This document shows, piece by piece, positions 9,243 to 18,098 of a stretch of 64,000 nucleotides of DNA. Made by a program: the position numbers and the translations under genes. Where the stretch lies: positions 434,001-498,000 of the forward strand of contig CAVTTP010000003.1 in assembly GCA_963737705.1 (NCBI GenBank), given 5' to 3'. The notes under the pieces were generated by a model that had not been told where the DNA came from, ran no database searches, and saw nothing but the letters and a program-made list of their open reading frames with translations. The DNA comes from PALSA-607 sp963737705. Its GTDB lineage: Bacteria; Actinomycetota; Actinomycetes; Acidothermales; Acidothermaceae. Every line of letters begins with the position of its first letter. The stretch's first letter is position 1.

Positions 9243-10010
9243 ATGCGCACCGCACTGGCCATGGAGTGGGAGAAGCTTCGTCCGGTTCACAAGACCTCGC
9301 GAACGATTGCTTTGGCGATCGCGCTGGCGGTGTCGGTCAGCGCGCTCGTCGGGCTAGCCGTCGCGTCGTCGGCATCGCACATGTCGGTGTACGACCGTCG
9401 CACCTTCGACTCCGTCGGCATCTCGCTCGAGGGTGTGAACGCTGCCGTGCTTGCCGTTGCGGCGTTCGGCATCTTGTCGATCACGCGCGAGTACGCCACG
9501 GGGATGATGGCTGTTACCTTTCTCGCGCAGCCCGCGCGTCTTCGGGTGCTCGCGGCGAAGCTACTGACGCATGCTGGCGTCGCCGGGCTCGCGGGTGCAG
9601 GTGCATGCGTGGCGGCGTTCGCCGTAGGGCAGACGCTGCTCAGCACCGGTGGCCTCGCAACAGGGTGGTCGGCACCGCAGCTGCCGGCCGCGCTCGGTGG
9701 GGGAGTCGTCTACCTGATCCTCGTGTGCGTGTGGGGGATCGCACTCGGCGCATTGGTTCGTACGTCGGCCGCCGCAATCATCACGAGTGCTTTCCTGCTC
9801 GTCGTCGCGCCGATCCTCGTGCAGATTCTGCCGACCAGCATGGTGCAGCAGGCGTCACGGTGGCTGCCGTCACAAATCGGCGTGCAAGCAATGTCCGCGC
9901 ATCACGACCCGCACGCATTCGCGCCGTGGACTGGCCTCGCCGTGCTGGGGGGGTACGTAGCGCTCACGCTGATCGCCGGTGCGTACCGGATGGTTCGCCG
10001 CGAACCGTGA
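9243..10010 (+). CDS. ABC transporter permease (ABC-2 type)
   Basis: The 255-residue integral membrane protein has about six hydrophobic segments, starting with one at residues 22-44 and ending with one near residues 228-246. It has the SITREYATGMM motif between segments 2 and 3 that is common in ABC-2 permeases of the bacitracin-exporter kind. It follows the ATPase gene by 6 bases and completes the exporter. Confidence 0.85.
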   Translation: MRTALAMEWEKLRPVHKTSRTIALAIALAVSVSALVGLAVASSASHMSVYDRRTFDSVGISLEGVNAAVLAVAAFGILSITREYATGMMAVTFLAQPARLRVLAAKLLTHAGVAGLAGAGACVAAFAVGQTLLSTGGLATGWSAPQLPAALGGGVVYLILVCVWGIALGALVRTSAAAIITSAFLLVVAPILVQILPTSMVQQASRWLPSQIGVQAMSAHHDPHAFAPWTGLAVLGGYVALTLIAGAYRMVRREP

Positions 10011-10051
10011 TGCTCGCGGCGAACCATCGCTTCAGCAGCCATGCGACAGCG

Positions 10052-10702
10052 CTATGCGACGCTGACGCTTACTGGCGTTGGTGAGTGACTCGGCGTGGTC
10101 GAGACGCGGCGAGCGGTGACAACTGAGGCAGCGATCAGCCACAGCGGCAACAGCAGGTAGATGGCGAACGCCAGCGGGCCGAGGACACCAACGACGCCGA
10201 GGACGATCGTCGTGATGGCGAACCAACGCGGCAGGGTGGCGGTGCGCAGACCGCCTAGCCCGAGACCCCAAAAAGCGGCCACCAAGCCGACCAGAGCGGG
10301 CAACCAACCGATCATCACGAGCTGTCCGACCGCGTCGGTTGCGCCCGCGTCATGTGCCTTCGCGGCGTTGACGAGCGCGATCTGCAAGATGCCGAGCATT
10401 CCGAAACCCGCGGCTGCCATTACGAAGCCGCCGTGCGCAACGGATGAGTACGTCGATTCGCCGGCCTCTCCCGAGCGCAGGGACTTGCGGGCCTGTGCGG
10501 CGAAGAAGAGCAGCATCAACGCGCCGAACAGCAGCGCGAAGCCGGCGACGTAGTTGCGCCCGGCTGCGTGGTTGACGAGGGCGGCGGCTCCGGCGGCGGC
10601 CGGGTGGTCTGGCGTCTTGGCGGCGAACAGATGGACGGCCCACAGAATGCCAGCCACGCCTCCTGTCCACGGCAGGAACCTTTCGAACTTCGAGACGGTC
10701 AT
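10052..10702 (-). CDS. multi-pass membrane protein of unknown function
   Basis: The 216-residue protein has about six transmembrane segments spread over the whole length. Its start ATG 10702 has a good ribosome binding site, AAGGAG, six bases upstream. It is transcribed away from the two-component genes across a palindrome-rich intergenic region, so the response regulator could control it. I recognise no family with confidence. Confidence 0.7.
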   Translation of the reverse strand: MTVSKFERFLPWTGGVAGILWAVHLFAAKTPDHPAAAGAAALVNHAAGRNYVAGFALLFGALMLLFFAAQARKSLRSGEAGESTYSSVAHGGFVMAAAGFGMLGILQIALVNAAKAHDAGATDAVGQLVMIGWLPALVGLVAAFWGLGLGGLRTATLPRWFAITTIVLGVVGVLGPLAFAIYLLLPLWLIAASVVTARRVSTTPSHSPTPVSVSVA

Positions 10703-10790
10703 GGCCGACTCCTTCTGTATGAGATGCCGGTGCCTCTCACCGGCACGTCGAGCCTCAGTGGCGGAGTGGCCCGGGCGCCTGATCTAGCTA

Positions 10791-10818
10791 TCCCGGGACG
10801 GCCGGGAACAGTTCCCGG
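10791..10818. promoter_or_regulatory. palindromic operator candidate between divergent genes
   Basis: A perfect inverted repeat CCGGGAACAGTTCCCGG (arms of 8, one central base) lies at 10802-10818. An 8-base palindrome TCCCGGGA lies just left of it at 10791-10798. Both sit between a membrane-protein gene and the sensor kinase gene, 41 bases upstream of the kinase start. This is a natural place for the site of the response regulator encoded at 12721. The binding partner is inferred. Confidence 0.5.
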
Positions 10819-10858
10819 GAAAGCTGACATCGGGAGTCGGGCACGCCACACTTGCGGC

Positions 10859-12724
10859 GTGCAAACCGTTATTGCTTTCATCGGCGCCGCCGTTGCGATT
10901 GCCGTGGGCGTACTCGTCGTCAGGCGCAAGCCGCGGCACCGCGTTGGCTGGCTGTTAATCGCCCATGGGGCGTTCTTCGTCACACTCGCGTTCAGCGGGA
11001 CAAGTACCAGTCACACCGGGATGATCCTCGATCAACTCTTCGCGGGTGCGTGGGTTTTCCTGTTCATCTTCCTCGTTCTGATCGCCTATTTGCTGCCCGA
11101 CGGTCACCTCCCGAACCGGTTTTGGCGTCGCTGGGTCAAGGTGGGCCTCGTCGGTGTGGTGCTCTTCGTCGTCGGCGCGGCGGGCGACCGTCAAGGGTTC
11201 GCCGACAGCCACCACGGGGCTACCCTGCCGGTCGCGTGGCTGCCCGAGGGTGTGTCGGGAATTTTTGGTGGCGTCGGTTTGCTGCTTGTTGTGCTGTTGT
11301 TCTTCGGCAGTCTCGCCGCTGTCTGGCGAAGGCTGCGTCGCTCGCGCGGTGACGAAAGGCTTCAGCTGCTCTGGCTGGTCTGGGGTGCGCTTTCCGTACC
11401 GGTAGCGCTCCTGGTCGGGTGGGCGAACTACTTCCTCGCCAACAATGGGCCATGGTTCACGCCGGCGCTTGGGCTGGTGGCTGTCGCGCTGCCCGTCACG
11501 ATCGGCATTGCGATTCTGCGGTACCGGCTGTTCGACATCCGGCTCGTGCTGTCGCGCACCCTGACCTATCTGTTCCTCGTCGTCGCGGTCGTTGCGGTCT
11601 ACGCAGCGTTGCTGTTCGTCACAGGTCGGTCGTTCGGCAATCGCACAGTGGGCGGGCTCCTTGCGGTCGGAATCGTTGCGGTCGCCGTGCATCCGGCTTA
11701 CTTGTTCTTGCGACGCTGGAGCGAGCGGTGGGTCTACGGTCTGCGCTCTGATCCGCGCACCGCGATACGTCTGATGGCCGATCGCGCCGAGGCCGCCGAC
11801 CCCGATGGCCTGATCGCGGCCGTCACCGACACCGTCGCGGTCGCCTTGAAAGTGAACCGGGTCTGGGTCGAACTTTCCGATGCCCAGCCCGACGAGGCGC
11901 TGCGCACGCGGATGGTTCATCGCGGCGAGCACATCGGATACCTCGCAGTCGAGGTTCCGGCCGGGCACGACTTCTCCGAGTCGGACCTAAACCTGCTTGC
12001 TGACCTGGCCCGCTACGCCGCGATCCTGGTGCGTTCCGAGCAACTCAATGACGCGCTCCGCGATTCGCGCAGCCGGATCATCGCCGGGCGCGAAGAAGAG
12101 CGACGCCGGTTGCGCCGCGACCTGCACGATGGCCTCGGCCCGACGCTGGCTGCCACCGTTCTCAAGCTCCAGGCGGCCCAGTCCCGAACCGATGCACACG
12201 AGCGCGACTCGCTGATCGCCGAGACGCGCGACGAGGTAAAGGAAGCGATCACCGAGGTGCGGCGCCTTGTCGACGACCTACGCCCACCGGCGATCGACGA
12301 GGTGGGCTTGCTCGATGCGATCCGCCAGCGTGCGTCGGCGCTCTCCGGCGCCGTCACGTTCGAGGTGACCGGCTCCGATCGTCTCGCCGACCGGAGCGCT
12401 CCGCTGCCTGCTGCGGTCGAGGTCGCCGCGTTCCGAATTGCGTCCGAGGCGATGACGAATGTCGTGCGTCACTCTGGCGCGACCCGCTGTCTTGTCATTG
12501 TCCAGCTGAACGGTTCGTTTCAACTAACCGTGTCCGACAACGGGCACGGCACGGACCGAACCACGTCGAACGGGGTTGGCTGGACGTCGATGCGCGAGCG
12601 AGCTGCCGAACTGGGCGGCAGTTGCACCATCACCAGCCAGCCGAACGGCGGACTCATCGTGCGCGCAGTTCTGCCTCTGGACGACAAGCTGAATAACAAC
12701 GAGCCGGTCGAGGCGGACGCATGA
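10859..12724 (+). CDS. NarL-type sensor histidine kinase
   Basis: The 621-residue kinase has about eight N-terminal transmembrane segments, a GAF-like region (about 290-400), a HisKA_3 domain with the phosphorylated His at residue 423 (RRDLHDGLGPTL), and a HATPase domain with N-box NVVRHSGATR and VSDNGHGTD. I chose GTG 10859 because the first membrane helix starts immediately after it and a CACACT -10 box lies at 10847-10852, seven bases upstream. A longer frame would overlap the divergent gene. The response regulator gene overlaps its end by 4 bases. Confidence 0.9.
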   Translation: MQTVIAFIGAAVAIAVGVLVVRRKPRHRVGWLLIAHGAFFVTLAFSGTSTSHTGMILDQLFAGAWVFLFIFLVLIAYLLPDGHLPNRFWRRWVKVGLVGVVLFVVGAAGDRQGFADSHHGATLPVAWLPEGVSGIFGGVGLLLVVLLFFGSLAAVWRRLRRSRGDERLQLLWLVWGALSVPVALLVGWANYFLANNGPWFTPALGLVAVALPVTIGIAILRYRLFDIRLVLSRTLTYLFLVVAVVAVYAALLFVTGRSFGNRTVGGLLAVGIVAVAVHPAYLFLRRWSERWVYGLRSDPRTAIRLMADRAEAADPDGLIAAVTDTVAVALKVNRVWVELSDAQPDEALRTRMVHRGEHIGYLAVEVPAGHDFSESDLNLLADLARYAAILVRSEQLNDALRDSRSRIIAGREEERRRLRRDLHDGLGPTLAATVLKLQAAQSRTDAHERDSLIAETRDEVKEAITEVRRLVDDLRPPAIDEVGLLDAIRQRASALSGAVTFEVTGSDRLADRSAPLPAAVEVAAFRIASEAMTNVVRHSGATRCLVIVQLNGSFQLTVSDNGHGTDRTTSNGVGWTSMRERAAELGGSCTITSQPNGGLIVRAVLPLDDKLNNNEPVEADA

Positions 12725-13362
12725 TTGCCCTGCTCGTGGCCGACGATCACCCCGCGTATCGGCGCGGACTCGAGCTCATGCTGGCTAGTACCCCAGACAT
12801 CACGATCGTGGGTGAGGCCGACACAGGGGAACGCGCCGTCGAGCTCGCGACGGCGCTGACGCCCGACGTGATTTTGATGGACCTACGCATGCCTGACCTC
12901 GACGGCATCGAGGCGACCCGCAGGCTGACTAAGTCCGGATCAACCGCAGCAGTCGTCGTCCTCACGATGTTCGAAGACGACGACTCGGTATTCGCCGCGA
13001 TGCGGGCGGGAGCACGGGGTTACCTACTCAAAGGAGCCGAGCAGGAAGAAATCGAGCGGGCCATCAGGGCGGCCGCTGCGGGTGAGGCTATTTTCGGCGC
13101 GAAGATCGCACAGCGAGTCGTCGCACATTTCGCTAACGGTGCTGGTTCAAGCGCCGTCGCCTTTCCCTCTCTCACCGAGCGCGAACGAGAAGTGCTGGAG
13201 ATGGTCGCGGCCGGCAAGGGCAACGCAACGATCGCTCACGAGCTGATGATCAGTCTCAAGACGGTCCGCAATCACGTGTCCAACGTCTTTACAAAACTGC
13301 AGGTCTCCGAACGTGCGCAGGCCATCGTCAAGGCGCGCGAGGCTGGCCTCGGCGGAGCCTAA
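12721..13362 (+). CDS. NarL/LuxR-family response regulator
   Basis: The 213-residue regulator has a receiver domain with the acidic pair in VADDHPAYRRG, the phosphorylated Asp at residue 54 (ILMDLRMPDLDG) and the conserved lysine in YLLKGAEQEE. The C-terminal LuxR helix-turn-helix starts at about residue 148 (LTEREREVLEMVAAGKGN). ATG overlaps the kinase stop (ATGA), so the pair is co-translated. A target could be the palindromes at 10791-10818. Confidence 0.93.
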   Translation: MIALLVADDHPAYRRGLELMLASTPDITIVGEADTGERAVELATALTPDVILMDLRMPDLDGIEATRRLTKSGSTAAVVVLTMFEDDDSVFAAMRAGARGYLLKGAEQEEIERAIRAAAAGEAIFGAKIAQRVVAHFANGAGSSAVAFPSLTEREREVLEMVAAGKGNATIAHELMISLKTVRNHVSNVFTKLQVSERAQAIVKAREAGLGGA

Positions 13363-13403
13363 GTCGGTCGACGGACGAGTGGCGTCCCCGACATGATTGA
13401 GCC

Positions 13404-14042
13404 ATGACGACATCTTCGCCGCTGCTGCCGGCATTGCCAGACTCGCCGGCGGCTCTCGCTGCCCTCGACCTGGTTCGCGCCAACGAAAACGCCGCCATCG
13501 CCAACCACAGCGTCCGGGCCTTTCTCTTCGCGACACTGGTCGCGGAGCATCGGGGTGTGTCCGACTTCGACCCCTCGCTGTTGTTCTTCTCGTGCGTCTT
13601 GCATGACATTGGGCTCAGCGCGGTGGGCAACCGGACCCAGCGGTTCGAGGTCGACGGCGCCGACGTGGCCGCGGAATTCCTCGCAGGGCACGGATTCTCG
13701 GGCGCCGATCGCGACACGGTGTGGGAGGCCATCGCGTTGCACACGTCTGGCGGCATCGCCGAGCGCCGCGGTCCGGTCACTGATCTCACCCGGCGAGGCG
13801 TCGGTCTCGACTTCGGCCGCGACGCCGACTGTGTCAGCGACGATCAAGCCGCTGCTATCCACGCCGCATACCCTCGCCTTGACATGGCGCGGTCGCTGGT
13901 CGATGTGATTGTCGAGCAGGGACGAGCCAGACCGCAGAAGGCGCCGCGCTACACGTTCGCGGGAGAACTGCTGCGCGAGCGCGACACAGCCGGGACGACG
14001 GCCCTCGAGCAAGGTGCCGCACTTTCACGCTGGGGAGCGTGA
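13404..14042 (+). CDS. HD-domain phosphohydrolase
   Basis: The 212-residue protein has an HD domain. An early histidine lies in IANHSVRAF, the HD pair in SCVLHDIGLSAVG, and a further His in AIALHTSGGIAE. The spacing recalls small HD proteins annotated as cyanamide-hydratase-like, but the substrate is not known. A CATGAT box at 13392-13397 ends seven bases before the ATG, which fits leaderless expression. Confidence 0.75.
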   Translation: MTTSSPLLPALPDSPAALAALDLVRANENAAIANHSVRAFLFATLVAEHRGVSDFDPSLLFFSCVLHDIGLSAVGNRTQRFEVDGADVAAEFLAGHGFSGADRDTVWEAIALHTSGGIAERRGPVTDLTRRGVGLDFGRDADCVSDDQAAAIHAAYPRLDMARSLVDVIVEQGRARPQKAPRYTFAGELLRERDTAGTTALEQGAALSRWGA

Positions 14043-14079
14043 GCTAGAGCCGTTCGTGCCCTGGCTCTAGGCTTCGCGG

Positions 14080-15219
14080 ATGCGCGTAGTGATTGCTGGA
14101 GCAGGCTTCGGCGGGCTCGAAGTCGCGACCAGATTGTCGGAAGAATTCGGCGATGTCGCCGACGTCATATTGATCGATCATGCAGAAGGTTTCGTCTTCG
14201 GCTTTTCCAAGCTCGACGTGATGTTCGGTCGAGCTACTGCAGCGCACGTCCTGCACCGGTACGTCGATGTCGCGGGGCCTGGCGTGCAGTTCGTGCAGTC
14301 GACGATCCGTGCTCTGGATCCGGTCACGCACACGGTAGTCACCGACGACGGAACCTTCGAAGCCGACGTCCTGGTCGTCGCTCTCGGTGCCGACCTCGAT
14401 CCAGCGGCGACGCCTGGTCTTGTCGAAGCAGGCTACGAGTTCTACACGGTCGCTGGCGCACACGCCGCACGCGACGCGTTGGCGCGGTTCAGTGGCGGAC
14501 GCATCGTGATCGGTGTGACCTCGACGCCGTTCAAGTGCCCGCCTGCGCCGAGTGAAACGGCGCTGCTATCGCACGCCTTCCTGCGCGATCGAGGTCTGCT
14601 CGAGTCGTCTCGCGTGTCGTTAGTGATGCCGTTCGGCGTGCCCATCCCGCCGTCCCCTGACGCATCGCGGGCCGTTCTCGGAGCGTTCGCCGAACGCGGC
14701 ATCTCGTGGCACCCGGGTCAGTTGGTGGTGGGGCTCGAACCTGCCCGCAAGGTCGCGATAACAAGCGGCGGCGAGGAGTTTCCCTATGACCTGTTCCTCG
14801 GCGTCCCGCGTCATCATGCACCGGCGGTGGTGGTCGAGGCCGGCATGACCGTCGACGGGTGGATCCCGGTCGACCCGCTCACGCTCGAGACGACGTTCCC
14901 GGGCGTGTATGCGGTCGGAGACGTGACAAGCGTCGGGACGCCGAAAGCGGGCGTGTTTGCCGAAGGTCAAGGGGCCGTGGTCGCTGGGCAGATCAGCGCA
15001 CACATTCGAGGTGTTGCTCCGTCCATGACGTATGACGGCCGCGGCATCTGCTACTTGGATTTCGGGCACGACACGATCGCCAAGGTCGACGTCACCTTCC
15101 TCAGCGGCCAGCGACCTGCGGGTGTGCTCGAAGGTCCTTCCGTTGCCTTGGCCGCCGACAAGACAGCGTTCGGCTCCGAGCGCATTCGGCGCTGGTTTCA
15201 TCGAGACTGGACTCCGTGA
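14080..15219 (+). CDS. FAD-dependent pyridine-nucleotide-disulfide/sulfide:quinone-type oxidoreductase
   Basis: The 379-residue flavoprotein starts with the FAD-binding motif VVIAGAGFGGLEVA. It has a second mononucleotide-binding region at about residues 120-150 and the late FAD motif PGVYAVGDVTSVGTPKAG. The family includes NADH:quinone and sulfide:quinone reductases. The paired redox cysteines of true sulfide:quinone reductases are not evident, so the substrate is open. The ATG lies seven bases after a TAGGCT -10 box at 14068-14073. Confidence 0.85.
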   Translation: MRVVIAGAGFGGLEVATRLSEEFGDVADVILIDHAEGFVFGFSKLDVMFGRATAAHVLHRYVDVAGPGVQFVQSTIRALDPVTHTVVTDDGTFEADVLVVALGADLDPAATPGLVEAGYEFYTVAGAHAARDALARFSGGRIVIGVTSTPFKCPPAPSETALLSHAFLRDRGLLESSRVSLVMPFGVPIPPSPDASRAVLGAFAERGISWHPGQLVVGLEPARKVAITSGGEEFPYDLFLGVPRHHAPAVVVEAGMTVDGWIPVDPLTLETTFPGVYAVGDVTSVGTPKAGVFAEGQGAVVAGQISAHIRGVAPSMTYDGRGICYLDFGHDTIAKVDVTFLSGQRPAGVLEGPSVALAADKTAFGSERIRRWFHRDWTP

Positions 15220-15416
15220 GCAACCGCGCGCATCGCCGACCGCTTGCGACCGCTGTCGCGTTCGAGCAGCCGCCCGGCTTCTGGCGGCGACTGCGCCACA
15301 ACGTCGCATGGTTCCTCGGAGCGGGGTCGGGCCGCGCCATTCCGGCAGCCTGGGCGATCCGGCCATATGAGCGGGCAGCCCGCGGCCGGCCACCTGGGAG
15401 TGGCCGCCGCACCTGA
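15216..15416 (+). CDS. possible small basic protein of unknown function
   Basis: A GTG start overlaps the flavoprotein stop codon (GTGA) and opens a 66-residue frame. It has an aromatic, basic middle (PPGFWRRLRHNVAWFLG) and a short amphipathic part. The stop-start overlap is the usual operon junction in this window, which favours a real gene. No family is recognised and it could be a chance frame. Confidence 0.4.
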   Translation: MSNRAHRRPLATAVAFEQPPGFWRRLRHNVAWFLGAGSGRAIPAAWAIRPYERAARGRPPGSGRRT

Positions 15417-15438
15417 GACACCACGATTCTCTGCGTCC

Positions 15439-15487
15439 GACACCACAATGACTTGACGTGACACCACAATGGTGTCACGATGGTGAC
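15439..15487 (+). promoter_or_regulatory. promoter with ribbon-helix-helix operator array
   Basis: A perfect palindrome TGACACCACAATGGTGTCA lies at 15459-15477. An extra direct half-site GACACCA lies 21 bases upstream (15439) and an extra inverted half-site TGGTGAC 11 bases downstream (15481). The promoter is inside the array: TTGACG at 15454-15459, CACGAT at 15476-15481 (16-base spacer), and the start codon at 15488. The next gene encodes a ribbon-helix-helix protein, so self-repression is likely. Confidence 0.6.
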
Positions 15488-15976
15488 ATGGAACTTGGAC
15501 CGTACGTCAGTGATCTTCGGCGGCAGCTGGTCGATGCCGCGGACAACGGGGCGCAGGACACCCGCGCCGTCGCGGAGCGGCTCGCCGCCGGACTCGATGC
15601 CGCCGCGCGCCTGGTGCTCCTCGACGTTCTCTCGGCCGCGGCCGGCGAGATCACCCGCGACCTTGCACCCGGGTCGGTTGACCTGCGGCTGCGCGGGCGC
15701 GACGTCGACTTCGTTGTGAGCCAGCCGAACAGTGACGCGGACACCGAGGACGCCCCCGCGGCGAACGTCGACGCCGACGACGCGAGCACCTCGCGCACGA
15801 CGCTTCGACTGCCCGACGCGCTCAAGGCGCGGGTCGACGAGGCGGCGGCGACCGACGGGGTGTCGGTCAACACCTGGCTGGTCCGTGCGATTGCGGCGGC
15901 CGTGCAACCGAAACAGCGACGATCTGAGCAGCGCACGCTGCGACGAGGCGACAACTTCGCGGGCTGGGCGCGCTAG
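15488..15976 (+). CDS. ribbon-helix-helix DNA-binding protein, putative autoregulator
   Basis: The 162-residue protein has an N-terminal helical region, an acidic linker (about 85-107) and a C-terminal ribbon-helix-helix domain of the Arc/MetJ type (TTLRLPDALKARVDEAA followed by VNTWLVRAIAAAV). ATG 15488 lies seven bases after the -10 box, which supports a leaderless message. A GTG at 15458 inside the operator is less likely. It precedes the DUF4097 gene by 57 bases and may control both. Confidence 0.75.
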   Translation: MELGPYVSDLRRQLVDAADNGAQDTRAVAERLAAGLDAAARLVLLDVLSAAAGEITRDLAPGSVDLRLRGRDVDFVVSQPNSDADTEDAPAANVDADDASTSRTTLRLPDALKARVDEAAATDGVSVNTWLVRAIAAAVQPKQRRSEQRTLRRGDNFAGWAR

Positions 15977-16033
15977 CTCCCGCTCAGCCACCACCACTCC
16001 ACACCGATCCCAAAAAGAAAGGCAGGCGTCAGC

Positions 16034-16879
16034 ATGCCCACCTACCAGACCCCCACCCCCATCGACCTCGCCATCAACGTGCAGGTTGGCGCGATCGAGG
16101 TCATTGCCAGTGAGCGCGCCGACACGGTTGTGACCGTGTCGCCGACCAACCCGACAAAGGCCGTTGACCGCCGAGGCGCCGAGGAGACCAAGGTCGAGTT
16201 CGACGGCGAGCGGGTCACTGTTGTGGGGCCGCGGCCACGCATCAGCTGGTTCGGCCCAAGCGAATCGATCGACGTGAAAGTTGAACTGCCAAAGGGTTCG
16301 CGGCTCACTGCCGAGACTGCGGTCGGCGGCTTGCGTACCGTTGGCCAACTCGGAGCCACCCGTATCAAGAGCTCGATGGGCGCCGTCGATATCGACACCA
16401 CGGGCGATCTGTGGCTGCACACCTCGCACGGCAACGCGACCGTGGGAACCGCAGAGGGCGGCATCGAGATCACGACCGACTTCGGCCGGATTAGCGTCGG
16501 CACGGTTACTGGCGACGCCACTCTCAAGGCGTCGCATGGCTCCATCGCCGTCGAGGAGTCCGGCGGCGATGTCGACGTCAAACTGTCCTTCGGCGACCTC
16601 GACATCACCAAAGCGCGCGCGTCCGTCGCGGCGAAGACCGCCTACGGCAGCATCCGGTTGGGCGAGGTTTCCAGCGGTTCGATCCAGGTTGAGAGCGGCC
16701 TCGGCGAGGTCACCGTCGGCGTTCGGTCCGGCGTCCCTGCGTGGCTCGACCTGTCGTCGAAGAACGGGCATGTGCGCAACGACCTCGTCAGCGATCGTGC
16801 TCCCGACCCGTCGGAGCAGACCGTCGCCGTACGTGCCCGCACTGCGCTCGGCGACATCAACATCCAGCGCGCTTCATGA
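16034..16879 (+). CDS. DUF4097-type beta-strand repeat protein
   Basis: The 281-residue protein is built of short repeating beta strands with alternating Val/Ile and Gly/Asp (GAVDIDTTGDLWLHTSHGNA, GDVDVKLSFGDLDITKA). This is the right-handed parallel beta arrangement typical of DUF4097 adhesin-like proteins. There is no signal peptide or membrane segment, so it is probably cytoplasmic. It follows the ribbon-helix-helix gene in what looks like one operon. The function is unknown. Confidence 0.8.
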   Translation: MPTYQTPTPIDLAINVQVGAIEVIASERADTVVTVSPTNPTKAVDRRGAEETKVEFDGERVTVVGPRPRISWFGPSESIDVKVELPKGSRLTAETAVGGLRTVGQLGATRIKSSMGAVDIDTTGDLWLHTSHGNATVGTAEGGIEITTDFGRISVGTVTGDATLKASHGSIAVEESGGDVDVKLSFGDLDITKARASVAAKTAYGSIRLGEVSSGSIQVESGLGEVTVGVRSGVPAWLDLSSKNGHVRNDLVSDRAPDPSEQTVAVRARTALGDINIQRAS

Positions 16880-16895
16880 ATGCTGGTCGTCGATG

Positions 16896-18083
16896 TTAGG
16901 AATCTTCTGCCAAGCTGCGCGTGCGCGCGGCTTGGCGAACCAAGTGGTCGCGCTCGGCGACGTTCGTAGCGACTCGAGCCGCCGCGGCATACGCCGTGGC
17001 GGCCGCGGGAAAGTCGCCGTCCATCTCGTACAAGTGGCCGCGGACGGCGTGCCATCGGTGTCGGTCGCCGATCACGTCACGCAGCCGGTCGGTTTCGCGC
17101 AACCCGGCCGCGGCACCGAGAACGTGACCGACGGCAACTGCGCGACCCAGTACTGCTGCAGGGTCTTGGCGCACCGGATTATCGGTAAGGGCGACGAGGT
17201 CGTCGTACCACGCGAGGATCTGCGACCAGTCGGTCTCCTCGGATCTTGCCGCGTCGGCGTGCAGAGCCGCGATCGCGGCCTCGATCTGATAGCGGCCGAA
17301 TCGCTGCACGGCTAGCGCGGACTGCAGGATACGCACGCCCTCCGCAATCTCTCGGGCGTTCCAAAGGCTGCGGTCCTGCCGGTCGAGCGTGACGATCCGT
17401 TCCTCAGGGTCGAGTCGCGCTGCGCGCCGGGCATGGTTGAGCAGCATCAGTGCGAGTAGCCCGCGAGCCTCGGGTTCATCGGTCGCGAGAGTGAGTTGGC
17501 GCGCGAGTCGGATCGCTTCACCGGCAAGGTCGACGCGGCCCGTGTGGCCTGCCGTGTAGACGAGGTAAAGCACGCGGAGCACGACGGCGAGGTCGCCGGG
17601 CTGGTCGAGTCGGCGACCCCGGACAGCGCTCTTGGCTCGGCTGATCCGCTGAGCCATCGTCGTTTCGGGGACGTAGAACGCGTCGGCGATCTCGGCGGTC
17701 GTGAGGCCGCCGACGGCGCGCAGCGTCAGCGCCACCTGTGATGCCGGCGTGAGGTCTGGGTGGCAGCAGCAGAAGAGCAGGAAGAGGGTGTCGTCGCCCT
17801 CTTCGGTCGCGGCCGGCAGCGGTTCGCCGAGGGCCGACTCTTCGCGGCGGACGCGGGCGGCGTCGCTACGGCGGCCGTCGATGAGCCGCCGCGTTGCCAC
17901 CGTGAGGAGCCACGCACGCGGGTCCAGTGGCGGGCTCTCGGGCCACACTCGCAACGCCTCGAGTAGCGCCTCCTGGAGCGCGTCCTCGGCGGCGTCGAAG
18001 TCTTCGCCGCGACGGACGAGGCTCGCGAGCACGCCCGGGACGAGGGCACGCAGTGCGCCCTCGTCCAGCGGTCGCGTCGGCAC
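16896..18083 (-). CDS. ECF42-type RNA polymerase sigma factor with C-terminal TPR-like extension
   Basis: The 395-residue protein has sigma region 2 (LVRRGEDFDAAEDALQEALLEAL), region 4 (LTTAEIADAFYVPETTMAQR) and a C-terminal helical extension of about 200 residues. This size and extension mark the ECF42 group, whose C-terminal domain is thought to replace an anti-sigma factor. Its neighbour encodes a YCII/DGPF protein, the known genomic partner of that group. The GTG start lies 15 bases after the partner gene. Confidence 0.85.
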   Translation of the reverse strand: MPTRPLDEGALRALVPGVLASLVRRGEDFDAAEDALQEALLEALRVWPESPPLDPRAWLLTVATRRLIDGRRSDAARVRREESALGEPLPAATEEGDDTLFLLFCCCHPDLTPASQVALTLRAVGGLTTAEIADAFYVPETTMAQRISRAKSAVRGRRLDQPGDLAVVLRVLYLVYTAGHTGRVDLAGEAIRLARQLTLATDEPEARGLLALMLLNHARRAARLDPEERIVTLDRQDRSLWNAREIAEGVRILQSALAVQRFGRYQIEAAIAALHADAARSEETDWSQILAWYDDLVALTDNPVRQDPAAVLGRAVAVGHVLGAAAGLRETDRLRDVIGDRHRWHAVRGHLYEMDGDFPAAATAYAAAARVATNVAERDHLVRQAARTRSLAEDS

Positions 18084-18098
18084 GTCGATGTGCCGGGG

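Noticed and set aside
10568..10858. An upstream extension of the sensor kinase gene
   Set aside because: It would overlap the divergent membrane gene and run through the palindromes. GTG 10859 has a properly spaced -10 box.
15101..16771. A 556-codon minus-strand frame across the RHH and DUF4097 genes
   Set aside because: It crosses the promoter/operator array and two plausible genes, and has no protein-like motifs.
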